Below, piece after piece: positions 45,108 to 53,722 of a stretch of DNA of 64,000 bases; the first letter of the stretch is position 1; each line of letters opens with the position of its first letter. The notes beneath the pieces were generated by a model that was not told the origin of the DNA, searched no databases, and saw only the letters and a list, made by a program, of their open reading frames with translations. Source of the DNA: Nitrospinota bacterium (GTDB taxonomy: Bacteria > Nitrospinota > Nitrospinia > Nitrospinales > VA-1); assembly GCA_009873655.1 (NCBI GenBank), contig WAIB01000001.1, positions 119,676 through 183,675 on the forward strand. Direction: 5' to 3'. A program made the translations under genes and the position numbers.

Positions 45108-46271
45108 ATGTATATAACATCTCCGGATCAACTAAAGGAATTTTGCCAGAGCCTGGAGTCTTCTGATGTTCTTGCCGTAGACACCGAGTTTGTCAGGGAA
45201 AGAACCTATTTCCACCGTGTTGGGCTCATTCAGGTCGCGGGAAAAGAAGGCTGTGCTGCGATTGACCCGATTCTTTTAGATGACTTGACTCCACTTTTGG
45301 AAGTTTTAAAAGATTCCCGGAAGTTAAAAATTTTTCACGCTGCCCGTCAGGATTTGGAAATTCTGGTGCGCCTTTGTGGCCAGGTGATTCCGCCCATTTT
45401 TGATACTCAGGTTGCCGCAGCACTCGTGGGCTGGGGATCGCAAATTTCTTTTGCAAAGCTGATCCAGAAGGCTTTGGGGAAACGAATCCATAAATCTGAA
45501 ACTTATACCGATTGGTGTCGGCGTCCTTTGAGTGAGAACCAGATCATATATGCATTGGATGATGTTCGCTATCTCCTGCCGGCTTATGAAAAACTCCTCG
45601 AAAGGTTAAAGCAGCTAAAAAGAGAGGGCTGGGTTGCAGGAGAGGTCAAAATCTGGGAAGACCCTTCCACCTTCGCTCTGCCTGACCCCCAAACCCGGTT
45701 TTTAAAAATAAAAAGCTTAAGAAGTCTGAAACCCAGGAGCCTGGCCGTTCTGAAAGAACTGGCTGCCTGGAGGGAAAACCTGGCCGTCTCCCGGGACTGC
45801 CTGGCAAAATCCATTGTACGCGATGAGACCTTGTTGGAAATTTCCAGAAAAATCCCCAGGGATACTAAAGAACTTTCCGCAGTAAGGGGATTTCATCATA
45901 AGGAAGTTGGAAGAAGCGGGACGGCCATCATAAATGCTGTCAAGAAAGCATTTGAAATTCCTGAAGATGAATTGCCACAACTACCCGAGTCTGATGGTTA
46001 TTCAACCACCCGCGGCATTGAAGAGTTGTTGTCTGCTTTTGTTCAAATCCGTTCAGAAGAATTGAAGATTGAACCCAGCGTTCTGGCTGACCGAAGGAGA
46101 ATTCACTGTTTTGCCACCCACTTTGAGCAAAAATGGAATATGGATGAAAATTTTCTTCTGCAAGGCTGGAGAAAAGAATGCATCGGAGAGCCTATGTTGA
46201 GGCTGCTTAACGGGGAGGTTGGTTTGAAAATCAACCCATCGGGTCAGGTTACGTTGATTCCCATCGAGTAA
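45108..46271 (+). CDS. rnd: Ribonuclease D
   Basis: A 387-residue 3'-5' exoribonuclease involved in tRNA 3' maturation. The DEDDy exonuclease domain is clear: VLAVDTEFVRERTYF, KIFHAARQDLEIL, FDTQVAAALVGWG and YALDDVRYLLPAYE. An HRDC domain follows (LAVLKELAAWRENLAVSRDCLAKSIV). It converges with the TPR gene at 46273, one base apart. Confidence 0.93.
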   Translation: MYITSPDQLKEFCQSLESSDVLAVDTEFVRERTYFHRVGLIQVAGKEGCAAIDPILLDDLTPLLEVLKDSRKLKIFHAARQDLEILVRLCGQVIPPIFDTQVAAALVGWGSQISFAKLIQKALGKRIHKSETYTDWCRRPLSENQIIYALDDVRYLLPAYEKLLERLKQLKREGWVAGEVKIWEDPSTFALPDPQTRFLKIKSLRSLKPRSLAVLKELAAWRENLAVSRDCLAKSIVRDETLLEISRKIPRDTKELSAVRGFHHKEVGRSGTAIINAVKKAFEIPEDELPQLPESDGYSTTRGIEELLSAFVQIRSEELKIEPSVLADRRRIHCFATHFEQKWNMDENFLLQGWRKECIGEPMLRLLNGEVGLKINPSGQVTLIPIE

Positions 46272-46272
46272 A

Positions 46273-46872
46273 TCAGATATTTAAAGTTTGCGCCCAGGTT
46301 TTATATTCTACCGACTGCCTGAGATTTTCAAGATCCGGGTCTGTTTCAATTTGCTTGAATTGGCCAAATCCAAATTCAATCGCTTCCTTTAATTTTTCCA
46401 GGCTGGTTCCAGGCTGTCCCATTAAAGAATAATAGCAGGCATAGTTGTAGTGAATATGGGGGTTTTTCGGGTCCAGCATCATTCCCTTTTGTAATGTTTT
46501 CAGGGCGGCGTCGAAGTCAGAATTTTTCATGTAGGCTGTGCTCAGGTTTATGGTGGCCTCTTTAAAATTTTTATTATGATGAAGGGCTTTTTTGTAATTG
46601 ATAATGGCCTCTTCAAACTGTCCGGCCTTGAAATTTTTGTTGCCTTCGTTGTAGTGAAAAATTCCCATCCTTTTTTCCTTTTCTTCCTGGGATAGAGCTT
46701 TGCCCTTGCTACCTTCTTCATGGCTTCCTTCATGGTGACTCCCTTCCTCAACAGGGCCCGAATTTTTTTTGGCAATGGAAGGAGTTTTCGAAACAAAGGA
46801 TGAGGTATCAGTCATTAAGAATGCAATCAAAGCGATGAGGCTTAAGTGAGGAAGAAATTTTAATTTTTTCAT
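46273..46872 (-). CDS. Exported TPR protein with His/Glu-rich segment
   Basis: A 199-residue protein with an N-terminal signal or anchor segment (LSLIALIAFLMT), then a low-complexity His/Glu/Ser-rich stretch (EEGSHHEGSHEEGS) and three tetratricopeptide repeats (GNKNFKAGQFEEAIINYKKAL; LSTAYMKNSDFDAALKTLQKG; YACYYSLMGQPGTSLEKLKEA). The TPRs likely scaffold protein contacts in the periplasm; the His-rich stretch could bind metal. It lies 9 bases downstream of the DUF115 gene on the same strand. Confidence 0.7.
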   Translation of the reverse strand: MKKLKFLPHLSLIALIAFLMTDTSSFVSKTPSIAKKNSGPVEEGSHHEGSHEEGSKGKALSQEEKEKRMGIFHYNEGNKNFKAGQFEEAIINYKKALHHNKNFKEATINLSTAYMKNSDFDAALKTLQKGMMLDPKNPHIHYNYACYYSLMGQPGTSLEKLKEAIEFGFGQFKQIETDPDLENLRQSVEYKTWAQTLNI

Positions 46873-46881
46873 TTTTGATAT

Positions 46882-48300
46882 CTATACCAGCCAGCGTTTC
46901 AGTTCGCTTATCGAATTCAGCGGGTTTACCCCTTCAATCGCGGCGCCTCGTGAACACAAATTGAAAATTTGCGTGTTTTTATTTTGTTTTGCGATTTGTT
47001 CAAGATTGCGTAAATAGCTGTACATCACCTGGTCGGTCAACAAATCCAATCCATACGTGTTTTTTATTTTAACCGGGGTTTTTTCGTTGAACTTGGCCTG
47101 ATGAAGCTGGTCAAGCTGCCTTGATTCGGAAATGTTAGAAACGAGTAACTGGTTAAACCGGGTACTTTTTGAATAGTAGCGGTTGTCAGTCAGGGCGCAA
47201 TCTTGCCCTACCAGGAAAACAGGATTGCATCCAAATTGAATTAAAGCATCAAGACCGAGGCAGGAAACGGACCCCCCGGCCTGTGTGACGCCTTTTTGTT
47301 CTAATTCCTGCGGTTGTGAGAAAATATGGCCTTCTTTGTAAACCACGAAACATTCTCCGGGGAAATTTTTTAAGACATCGTGATTTGCGGTGGCTGTGAA
47401 AATGAGTTTAGTCGAACCGTTTTTATAATCCACGAAGTAAAGAGCGCTCTCAGATTGCGGGTCTAAGGAAAAAACATATTCAGGCTGTATCCCGGCCTGG
47501 AGGAGAACGGGAAAAGCCGTATCTACACAGGTAATCAGGAAATCATTCTGAATGTATTTGAGGTATGGCAAAGCGGTGTCGAGAGAAGGGCCCGCGCTCA
47601 CCACAATGCCTGGTTTACCCGAATGTATATTTTTTAAGGAATTGATGCCCCTGGATTCTTTTATTTTAATTTCGTTTAGTGAGTAATTGGCCTGTTCCAG
47701 ACCTCCAAATACAGCCGGAAATGTGCGTTCCATCAGCAAGATTTCCAATGCATTTTTTAAGGCAGGGAACTTTTTGGGAAAACATTTGAAAGAAGGAGAA
47801 TGAAAAAGAACCTCAAGATTGTCAGAGCCTGATTCTGACAGTTTTTCCATCTCTCGAGAAATTTCGTTGGATACCCGGGCTTCTTCATTCCCGTAAATCA
47901 ATTTGAAACAGTTGCTTTTAAAAAGCTGGCTGTGGTCTTTTAATTTCAGGGCTGTGACCAGTATGTCTTTATTCAGCTCTATGACAAGCAAAAAACCCGT
48001 TGAACCGACTTTTTCCAGCAAGGGAGCCAAATGGTAGCCCAGGCCAAAACCATACAAGCACAACCGACTGCCCGGTTTGATATTTTTGGCAAAATCAAAA
48101 CCCTCTTTCTCCGGATCGTATTTGCTATGTAATAAGATATTTTCGTATTCGGCTGTGGGCAATCCAGATTTTGAGTTGAGAAGTGTGACCTTTTTCGGTA
48201 ATTCCTCGGAAAGATCCACGGGGCCTGAGGTATGGTTCTTTAATAAACCCAGATTTTTTTCGAAGAGAAGATTGTCCAACGAGGGGTCTCCAGATGGCAT
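46882..48300 (-). CDS. DUF115 (MAF/MptE-like) protein, motility-linked
   Basis: A protein of about 472 residues with the DUF115 core: GKPGIVVSAGPSLDTALPYL, the Rossmann-type stretch FLITCVDTAFPVLLQAGIQPEYVFSLDP, and GGSVSCLGLDALIQFGCNPVFLVGQD. Members (Maf, motility accessory factors) act in flagellin glycosylation, apparently with nonulosonic-acid donors. The ATG at 48300 is chosen; a TTG two codons earlier is possible. The fliD/fliS genes about 12 kb away fit a flagellar link, but no sugar genes are next to it. Confidence 0.75.
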   Translation of the reverse strand: MPSGDPSLDNLLFEKNLGLLKNHTSGPVDLSEELPKKVTLLNSKSGLPTAEYENILLHSKYDPEKEGFDFAKNIKPGSRLCLYGFGLGYHLAPLLEKVGSTGFLLVIELNKDILVTALKLKDHSQLFKSNCFKLIYGNEEARVSNEISREMEKLSESGSDNLEVLFHSPSFKCFPKKFPALKNALEILLMERTFPAVFGGLEQANYSLNEIKIKESRGINSLKNIHSGKPGIVVSAGPSLDTALPYLKYIQNDFLITCVDTAFPVLLQAGIQPEYVFSLDPQSESALYFVDYKNGSTKLIFTATANHDVLKNFPGECFVVYKEGHIFSQPQELEQKGVTQAGGSVSCLGLDALIQFGCNPVFLVGQDCALTDNRYYSKSTRFNQLLVSNISESRQLDQLHQAKFNEKTPVKIKNTYGLDLLTDQVMYSYLRNLEQIAKQNKNTQIFNLCSRGAAIEGVNPLNSISELKRWLV

Positions 48301-48576
48301 CTTCAACCATCATATCACCAATTTATGTAAAATATATGACCATTTCCCAACCCGGAATCAGGATGCAATGATCCTATTTAGTTTAAAAAAATCAAATATA
48401 TAACTACTGGGAATTTGAAAGGGGGCGACACCTTGATTCAGCGGAAAACAGCACCCGGCCGTTTCCGATTCATTTTGTTTTTATAATAGCATCCTCTTTG
48501 TCTTTTTTTCTGATATTATAAGAGGCTTACCAAAACATTATTAGATAACTTTATATATTATTTTCTGGATGACATT

Positions 48577-49092
48577 ATGAAAAGGATTGAAAAAATTTCA
48601 TTAGCCTCGACCCTGTTTTTTTTAACTAGTTTTTTATTTTTGGCGGTCATGGCACATGCGCAATCAGCACCAGGTGTGACCCAGGTTGCAATGGAGAATG
48701 GAAATTGTGCGCAAATCACAAAAAAACTGAAGGTGCCATTGAATAAAGCCTTGATGGTTCATAAAGGAATGAAAAATACACTCAACAGCGACCAGCCTAT
48801 CGACAAATATAATCGCCATGTCAACATTCTGGTGGGTAACCTTGAAGTGGAAGCGGGCAGGATGGAAAGGTTGCTGGGTACCGCAGAGCAAAATGGATGC
48901 AACAAGCTGGTTCAGTTGATGCGCGGTCATGTCCAAAATACCAAGAATATTTTTCAAAACATGATGGCAACGATTCAATTGCCGGCACCAAAGAAACCTC
49001 TTGCAAAGCAAAACGAGGAACTCAAGTCTGAATTAGACAATCTAATGGAAGCCCATCGGAAGCTGTCCTCCTCTCTGAAAAGCAAAACCTAA
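48577..49092 (+). CDS. Hypothetical exported helical protein
   Basis: A 171-residue protein with a signal peptide (FFLTSFLFLAVMAHAQS, cleavage near residue 29). The mature part is predicted all-helical, with two Cys (NGNCAQITK and NGCNKLVQLM) that could form a disulfide and a charged C-terminal coiled coil (KQNEELKSELDNLMEAHRKL). No family is recognised. It stands alone between the DUF115 gene and mutL; the 270 bases ahead contain no gene and no clear regulatory element. Confidence 0.6.
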   Translation: MKRIEKISLASTLFFLTSFLFLAVMAHAQSAPGVTQVAMENGNCAQITKKLKVPLNKALMVHKGMKNTLNSDQPIDKYNRHVNILVGNLEVEAGRMERLLGTAEQNGCNKLVQLMRGHVQNTKNIFQNMMATIQLPAPKKPLAKQNEELKSELDNLMEAHRKLSSSLKSKT

Positions 49093-49144
49093 GAGCCGAT
49101 TTGGGGTCCCACCCTTCCCATTTTGAGCTCAACACCTAGAGCCT

Positions 49145-50974
49145 GTGGAAAAACATAAATCTTCAATTCGAGTTCTTTCTGAAGATCTGGCGAACCAGAT
49201 CGCGGCGGGGGAGGTGGTTGAGCGTCCTGCCTCTGTTGTAAAGGAGTTGGTGGAAAATTCCATAGATGCAGGTGCTACCCTCATTCGACTTGATATCGAA
49301 GGGGGAGGAAAAACGAAAATCCGCATCATGGATAATGGCATGGGAATGTTGCCGGAAGAATGCAAAATTGCTTTTTCCAGGCATGCTACCAGCAAAATTT
49401 CCGAATTCAGCGACCTTGAAACCATTCAGTCTCTGGGGTTTCGCGGCGAAGCCCTGCCCAGTATTGCCTCTGTGGCAAAAGTCCGATGCACCAGCGCCCG
49501 AGATGAAGAGCAAGGGGGAAAACGGATTGTTGTGGAGGGAGGAGAACTGATAGAAGAAAAAGATTTTGCCTGCCCTCAAGGAACAACCATAGAAGTCGCG
49601 CATTTGTTTTATAGCACCCCGGCTCGCAGTAAATTTTTGAAAGGGGATTCAACAGAATTTTCTCACATAACCCAGGTGGTCACTCAGCAGGCTTTAGCCT
49701 ATCCCGCTATTCAGTTTCAATTAACACATAATGGCCGTGAGGTAATACAGACTCTGCCCACCGACCAGGTTCATTACCGGATCGCTGAACTTTTTGGTGC
49801 AGACCTTGCCAAATCACTGGTTCAAGTCAACTCCAGTTCTGGTGATTATAAACTGGAAGGTTATGTTTCCAATCCCGTTTACACCCGTTCGAATCGATCC
49901 GCGCAATTCTGTTTTATTAACGGCCGTTTTGTTCGCGATAAAGTGATTCTCCATGCAACCCAGCAAGGTTACAGCCATTTGTTGCCTAAAGGTCAGCATC
50001 CCGCTCTTTTTTTATATCTGACAATGGATCCGAAATTACTGGATGTAAATGTTCATCCTTCTAAAGCAGAGGTGCGTTTTGCATTCCAGCAGGATGTCCA
50101 TCAATTCGTGTCTCGCAGCATTCTCGAAGCGCTTGAGAAAAATACGCAGACACCCGTAGAAAAGCCACAGTCTGTCGACGACGATATCCCGATTAACACC
50201 CCTTATGAAAAACCGTTTTATAAATCGGAGGTCCCTTCATGGGCAGTGAAACAGGAACCAGGTGCGCCATACCAGCAAGGGAACCTGTCGGAAGCGCTGG
50301 GGAAAATGGGGCATGGTTTCGATTTGCAAACGCCTTCTTTACCGCAGCAAGTAATGGGGTTCGATAAGGTTCCGGTTCCCGTTTCCAATCTGATTTATTC
50401 CGAGTTTGAACCTTTGGGGCAATTGGAAAATTCTTTCATTGTCATGCAGGGAAAAAAGGGTTTGCTGGTGGTCGATCAGCATGTAGCGCACGAGAGGATT
50501 TTATACGAAAGGTTCCGCGAAGCCGCGAAAGATAAAAAGATAGAAGTGCAAAACCTTTTATTCCCGGAAACCATCGAGTTTTCCCCTGCTGAAACTGAAA
50601 TTTTGATCCCGCACATCGATCGTTTGAAAGAATTAGGGTTGGAACTCGAAGCATTTGGAAAAAACGGATTTCTTTTGCGGTCGGTACCCGCCATTTTGAA
50701 AAATACGGATAACGAAAAACTTCTGCGCGATACGATAGAGCTTTTACCTAAAGGTGGAAATGAGGACATTCTGCATGATAAATATGAAGATGTTCTCATC
50801 ATGATGTCCTGCCGCAATGCTATCAAGGTCAACCATCCTTTGAACCTCGACCAGATTCGTAAACTGATTTCCGATCTGGAACAAACCAGCATGCCTTTCA
50901 CCTGTCCTCACGGAAGACCCATTTCACTCCTCTTCGATATAGACGATATCCTGAAAAAATTTTTACGAAAGTAG
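49145..50974 (+). CDS. mutL: DNA mismatch-repair protein MutL (endonuclease type)
   Basis: A 609-residue MutL starting with GTG. The GHKL ATPase N-terminal domain has LANQIAAGEVVERP, ELVENSIDAGA, RIMDNGMGM and SLGFRGEALPSIASV. After a linker, the C-terminal domain has VVDQHVAHERILYERF, matching the metal-binding endonuclease motif DQHA(x)2E(x)4E with Val for Ala, and FTCPHGRP. It is therefore likely a nicking MutL, as in bacteria lacking MutH. The mutS gene is also in this window. Confidence 0.93.
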   Translation: MEKHKSSIRVLSEDLANQIAAGEVVERPASVVKELVENSIDAGATLIRLDIEGGGKTKIRIMDNGMGMLPEECKIAFSRHATSKISEFSDLETIQSLGFRGEALPSIASVAKVRCTSARDEEQGGKRIVVEGGELIEEKDFACPQGTTIEVAHLFYSTPARSKFLKGDSTEFSHITQVVTQQALAYPAIQFQLTHNGREVIQTLPTDQVHYRIAELFGADLAKSLVQVNSSSGDYKLEGYVSNPVYTRSNRSAQFCFINGRFVRDKVILHATQQGYSHLLPKGQHPALFLYLTMDPKLLDVNVHPSKAEVRFAFQQDVHQFVSRSILEALEKNTQTPVEKPQSVDDDIPINTPYEKPFYKSEVPSWAVKQEPGAPYQQGNLSEALGKMGHGFDLQTPSLPQQVMGFDKVPVPVSNLIYSEFEPLGQLENSFIVMQGKKGLLVVDQHVAHERILYERFREAAKDKKIEVQNLLFPETIEFSPAETEILIPHIDRLKELGLELEAFGKNGFLLRSVPAILKNTDNEKLLRDTIELLPKGGNEDILHDKYEDVLIMMSCRNAIKVNHPLNLDQIRKLISDLEQTSMPFTCPHGRPISLLFDIDDILKKFLRK

Positions 50975-50994
50975 CCCACTGGCGTGGGAGGCAA

Positions 50995-51023
50995 CGGACC
51001 CTTTTGGGGACCGAGGTTTTTTT
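50995..51023 (+). terminator. Probable terminator after mutL
   Basis: CGGACCC (50995-51001) and GGGACCG (51007-51013) form a seven-bp stem with one internal mismatch, followed by AGG and a run of seven T (51017-51023). It lies 20 bases after the mutL stop. The short, imperfect stem lowers confidence. Confidence 0.4.
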
Positions 51024-51105
51024 GCAGCAAGCCTCTGTCCAGAAGCTTGAGGGTAATTGTATCGCTAAATAAGGAATGTCCTTATTGCCTCCGGGCGTTG
51101 CCCGG

Positions 51106-51660
51106 TTAGCCACGGACGGTGATTTTTTTGATGGACTTCGCCAGTTTTCTGAGTTTGACCGCTGTTTTGGCTTTTTCTTCTTTACGGGGAATTTTTTTGG
51201 GTTTGCGGTAGCGGGCAGATTTTCGAGTGTTGGTGTAAACCCATTCCGCATCGAGTAAAAATTTTTCCCTGCTTGTGGGGTTCATTTTACGGAACAGGGT
51301 GAGAAGCTTTTGCTCTTCTTTGTTTGTGCTGATGAGATGGTCGCCCAACAGCCCTTTGAACATCAGGCGTCCTTCTTCCAGGCCTCCGCTGGTGACTTCC
51401 AGGGGAGCTTTTGAAGCAGGGAGTTTTTCTTTGTCGGGTGTTTGTAAGTCTTCGGTTAAAATTTTTGTGGTTAACAACCGGTCAAGAGATACATTTCCCA
51501 ACCGTGCAAGTTTAACGAGGACAGAAACCGGGGCATCTCTTTCACCTGCTTCATAACGCACATAGGTTCTGAATCCGATTTCCAGAACTTCAGACAAGGC
51601 CATCTGTGTGCAGTTGAGCTTTTTGCGGATTGTTTTTAAATTGTCTGAGAGAACAGTCAT
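51106..51660 (-). CDS. XRE-family helix-turn-helix protein
   Basis: A 184-residue protein with an N-terminal Cro/C1-type HTH (LKTIRKKLNCTQMALSEVLEIGFRTYVRYEAGERDAPVSVLVKLA). The region after it (about 65-130) contains LMFKGLLGDHLISTNKEEQKLLTLFRKMNPTSREKFL, an unrecognised helical segment, and the end is strongly basic (RKPKKIPRKEEKAKTAVKLRK). Its target is unknown. It follows a TPR gene on the same strand and may belong to the panBCD transcript. Confidence 0.75.
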   Translation of the reverse strand: MTVLSDNLKTIRKKLNCTQMALSEVLEIGFRTYVRYEAGERDAPVSVLVKLARLGNVSLDRLLTTKILTEDLQTPDKEKLPASKAPLEVTSGGLEEGRLMFKGLLGDHLISTNKEEQKLLTLFRKMNPTSREKFLLDAEWVYTNTRKSARYRKPKKIPRKEEKAKTAVKLRKLAKSIKKITVRG

Positions 51661-51682
51661 TGTGCCTCGCCAAACAGAATAT

Positions 51683-52450
51683 TTAAGCTAATTCGATCCC
51701 ATTCTTTCTTAAGTATTTATAGGCTTCATCTATCCAGAACCGCTCTTTTTCTAATTTATAATCGGGCAGGTCTTTTGAGGAGCCGACAATGCTTTTCATA
51801 TAGTCAATGGCTTCGTTCTTCTTGCCATTTTTATCCAGCAAACGGGCGTAGTGGTAATAGGCCTTGAAGAAATGGAAGGAGTTAATGACTTCACCATAAG
51901 CGGCCAACGCTTTTTCATCATTTCCTCCCAGGCGGTAGCATTCTGCGAGGCCGAAAATGGCATTGCCATAATCGTATTTTTTATCGATCGCGGTCAGTTT
52001 TTCCAAAACGGTAGCGGCTTCATCATATCGTTTCAGACCATGAAGGCATTTGGCGAGACCGTACCTGGCTTCCAGCATTTCCGGATCGCGTTGAATAGCT
52101 TCTTCAAAGTTGGCAATGGCAGATTCATAGTTTTTCTGCTCGACATAGGCCTGTCCCAGCTTTTCATAATGGTAGGCTTTTTGATATTTTCCAATCAACT
52201 CTTTGAGTTGAAGGGTTTCTTCGGTTTCAACCTCTCTTTTTTCAGATTTGCCAAACGGAATAATGGTGCCCCCGGAGGTGGCTGCGCCGCTGCTGGCCCG
52301 GTTTTTTATGGCGAAAAAATAGGCCACCGCCCCGATAGGCGGAAGTAAAATAATTATGATTATCCAGACAAAATGCTCACGCCTTTGGATGCAGTCCATA
52401 CACATCCACAACATGAATCCGATTGCCAGGTAATTGAATATTTCTGCCAA
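51683..52450 (-). CDS. Membrane-anchored TPR protein with PLDc_N-like segment
   Basis: A 255-residue protein starting with TTG behind a GAGGTTAAG site. The first 50 residues hold two membrane spans resembling the PLDc_N (phospholipase D nuclease N-terminal) domain: FMLWMCMDCIQRREHFVWIIIIILLPPIGAVAYFF. The rest has TPR repeats (YEKLGQAYVEQKNYESAIANFEEAI; YGLAKCLHGLKRYDEAATVLEKL; YYHYARLLDKNGKKNEAIDYMKS). The fusion suggests an inner-membrane scaffold. It follows panD by 51 bases. Confidence 0.75.
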   Translation of the reverse strand: MAEIFNYLAIGFMLWMCMDCIQRREHFVWIIIIILLPPIGAVAYFFAIKNRASSGAATSGGTIIPFGKSEKREVETEETLQLKELIGKYQKAYHYEKLGQAYVEQKNYESAIANFEEAIQRDPEMLEARYGLAKCLHGLKRYDEAATVLEKLTAIDKKYDYGNAIFGLAECYRLGGNDEKALAAYGEVINSFHFFKAYYHYARLLDKNGKKNEAIDYMKSIVGSSKDLPDYKLEKERFWIDEAYKYLRKNGIELA

Positions 52451-52501
52451 CTTAACCTCTGATTTTCTGGAGCAATAAAAATGCTTGCCCGGTTTTTAAA
52501 A

Positions 52502-52855
52502 CTAGGAATCCTCAACCACCTTATTTGAGGCGTCGAGAAGTAGTACCTTTGGCTGATGTTTTTCTTTATCGGTATCTATATTACCATAAGCAGCAACAAT
52601 GATGCGATCATTTATCTGGGCCAGGCGGGCGGCAGCTCCGTTGATTGAAAACGTCCCGGAACCTCTTTCGGCAGATATTACATAAGTAATAAAGCGGCTC
52701 CCCGAGTTGATATTGTATATGTGAACTTGTTCGTAGGGCCGAATATCCACGCGTTCGAGCAATTCCTCATCAATGGCGATGCTGCCTTCATAGTCAATTT
52801 CCGTGGCAGTCACACAGGCCCGGTGCAGCTTTGATTTCAACATTATTCTTTGCAA
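52502..52855 (-). CDS. panD: Aspartate 1-decarboxylase
   Basis: Makes beta-alanine for pantothenate. The pro-enzyme self-cleaves at G24-S25 (DYEGSIAID) to form the pyruvoyl group, and residue numbering matches E. coli exactly if translation starts at the TTG of 52855 (MQRIMLKSKLHRA aligns with MIRTMLQGKLHRV). A later ATG at 52843 is possible but would shift that register. The 117-residue chain is complete. It is the third gene of panB-panC-panD. Confidence 0.93.
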   Translation of the reverse strand: MQRIMLKSKLHRACVTATEIDYEGSIAIDEELLERVDIRPYEQVHIYNINSGSRFITYVISAERGSGTFSINGAAARLAQINDRIIVAAYGNIDTDKEKHQPKVLLLDASNKVVEDS

Positions 52856-52858
52856 TTT

Positions 52859-53722
52859 TTAATCCTCAATGATGCAATTATCGATAAGTCGGGCAGGCCC
52901 GATTTTTACTGCCAGAGCAATCAACGTCCGGCCTTTTATTATTTCCTTTTCTTCTAAACTTACGGGATCGCAGATCGAAATATAATCGATCTGGGTGCCG
53001 GGTTCAGCCGAAATTATGTTTCTTATGTTCTGGCGCAACTCTTTAGAAGAAATAATCCCTTGTTGGATTTTTTCTTTTGAATCTTTAAGAGATCTTGAAA
53101 GTGATAGAGCCTGCTTTCTTTCCTCAGGAGATAAGTTGCTGTTGCGTGAACTCATGGCAAGTCCATCGGGTTCGCGCATTAACGGGACCCGATGAATTTC
53201 GACATCCATATTTAAATCACGGGTCATTGTTTCTATCACCGCCAGTTGCTGCCAGTCCTTTTCACCAAAAAATGCATATTGGGGACGGACAATATTAAAT
53301 AATTTTAAAACCACCGTTGCGACCCCCTTGAAAAATTGAGGCCGGCTTTTTCCACACAGATTCCGGGTGATTTCATCAACCTGAACATGGGTTTTGAAAC
53401 CCTCAGGGTAAATCGTCTGCCGGTCCGGATTAAAAACCACGTCAACCGAGAGGGATTCAAGTTTTTCCAAATCACCTGACAGGTCTTGAGGATAAATATC
53501 CAGATCTTCTTTAGGACCGAACTGCCTTGGGTTGACGAAAATACTTACCACGGTATGGTCGCATTTTTCCAGGGATTGTTTTACCAGGCTCAAATGGCCT
53601 TCGTGCAAATATCCCATGGTGGGAACCAAACCCAGGGTTTGACCCCGGAATGATTCGGATATTTTTCTCATTTCGTCAATGGTTGAAACCACGACAGTCT
53701 GTTGTTTTAGCTCAGTGGTCAT
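52859..53722 (-). CDS. panC: Pantothenate synthetase
   Basis: Joins pantoate and beta-alanine with ATP. The 287-residue protein has LVPTMGYLHEGHLSL (HIGH-like), VSIFVNPRQFGPKEDLDIYP, FFGEKDWQQLAVI and REPDGLAMSSRN (KMSKS-like). Its start overlaps panB by 11 bases, and panD follows three bases after its stop. All three pantothenate genes are thus co-translated in order. Confidence 0.95.
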   Translation of the reverse strand: MTTELKQQTVVVSTIDEMRKISESFRGQTLGLVPTMGYLHEGHLSLVKQSLEKCDHTVVSIFVNPRQFGPKEDLDIYPQDLSGDLEKLESLSVDVVFNPDRQTIYPEGFKTHVQVDEITRNLCGKSRPQFFKGVATVVLKLFNIVRPQYAFFGEKDWQQLAVIETMTRDLNMDVEIHRVPLMREPDGLAMSSRNSNLSPEERKQALSLSRSLKDSKEKIQQGIISSKELRQNIRNIISAEPGTQIDYISICDPVSLEEKEIIKGRTLIALAVKIGPARLIDNCIIED

